In this document: in pieces, positions 23,339-23,592 of the stretch | Layout of the letters: each line of letters begins with the position of its first letter | Position numbering within the stretch: position 1 is the stretch's first letter | Assembly (NCBI GenBank): GCA_047605765.1 | Contig: JASGFB010000080.1 | Location: 1 to 23,592 of the forward strand | Length of the DNA: 23,592 bases | DNA from: JBGVSA01 sp047605765 | GTDB lineage: Bacteria > Pseudomonadota > Gammaproteobacteria > Burkholderiales > Rhodocyclaceae | Direction of reading: 5' to 3' | Made by a program: the position numbers and the translations under genes | The notes under the pieces: generated by a model | What the model was told of the DNA's origin: nothing | The model's input: only the letters and a program-made list of their open reading frames with translations | Databases searched by the model: none

Positions 23339-23592
23339 GGGCGCGTCTCCTTGACGATGCCGGTGATGACGGCGCCTTGCTCACTGTTGCGCAACTGGAA
23401 CTGCACGTTGTCGCCGCTGTGCAGGCCCTGTGTCAGATCCGGCGTGGCCAGCTCGAACGCCATGGTCATGGCCGGCCATTGCAGGGCGGGGATCGGCTCA
23501 TGCTGCAATGTGATGCTGCCGTTGCCGATCGCCTTGACGATGCCGCGGCCGCCCACTGTGGGGGCGGCGTGGGCAGCCGGCGTGGCAGAGGG
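23335..23592 (-). CDS. cusB: CusB C-terminal end with fused CusF-like domain (cut by window)
   Basis: The frame is open to the window edge, giving 85 residues: a linker (PSATPAAHAAPTVGG), then GRGIVKAIGNGSITLQHEPI and PALQWPAMTMAFELATPDL, through HSGDNVQFQLRN to the end ETRP. HEPIPALQWPAMTMAF carries the CusF metal-site His, Trp, Met and Met. CusB periplasmic adaptors with a C-terminal CusF domain are common in betaproteobacteria, and the position upstream of and overlapping cusA supports cusB. The membrane-fusion part is off the window, so identity rests on context. Confidence 0.85.
   Translation of the reverse strand, partial: PSATPAAHAAPTVGGRGIVKAIGNGSITLQHEPIPALQWPAMTMAFELATPDLTQGLHSGDNVQFQLRNSEQGAVITGIVKETRP

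Overview
The window is GC-rich bacterial chromosome, most likely from a betaproteobacterium (Burkholderiales or a close relative). That placement is an inference from gene content and style: an hpnCDE squalene cassette, a tripartite Cu/Ag RND system with a CusF domain fused to CusB, an exported barnase-type RNase followed by barstar and nudB, and Rhs loci with swapped toxin tips. I cannot name a genus. The left 2.7 kb differs sharply from the rest: short GC-rich Rhs core pieces alternate with AT-rich toxin and immunity cassettes.

Layout. (1) 1-2950: a graveyard and reserve of Rhs C-terminal modules. The first is an Rhs end with an HNH/EndoVII (EHHH-type) nuclease tip broken by a one-base frameshift, followed by an apparently intact immunity gene. 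Next come a decayed second toxin tail and its decayed immunity gene. Then there is a 5'-truncated Rhs core carrying an intact Tse2-like toxin tip and a small immunity gene. A 36-bp tandem duplication and unassigned debris close the region. (2) 2989-4720: a small NTF2-like lipoprotein, and an orphan regulator that joins an excisionase-type HTH to a receiver domain. (3) 4734-7260: a PatB/MalY-type C-S lyase, divergent from a tightly overlapped exported RNase - barstar - nudB operon. (4) 7366-10495: hpnC-hpnD-hpnE, which make squalene from farnesyl diphosphate. (5) 10523-11000: a back-to-back promoter palindrome, tRNA-Leu(UAG), its terminator, and the 5' relic of a P4-type integrase. (6) 11182-12612: two unrecognised membrane proteins. 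(7) 12790-16815: two divergent lipoprotein carbohydrate esterases, with an unassigned 29-bp inverted repeat between them. (8) 16888-19558: guanine deaminase behind an OFA-type MFS transporter, with a good promoter. (9) 19845-23592: cusB (C-terminus only), cusA and cusF, translationally overlapped.

How the genes work together. hpnC, hpnD and hpnE are consecutive steps to squalene. The RNase and barstar are most simply an exported enzyme plus its cytosolic protector. The MFS protein and guanine deaminase probably form an import-and-deaminate unit. CusB, CusA and CusF move Cu(I)/Ag(I) out of the periplasm. The two esterases suggest use of acetylated plant polysaccharide. I found no wholly new system that I could defend. 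The most interesting parts are the Rhs tip array and its recombination repeats, the integrase relic beside tRNA-Leu, the symmetrical hpnC/tRNA promoter, and the orphan HTH-receiver regulator.
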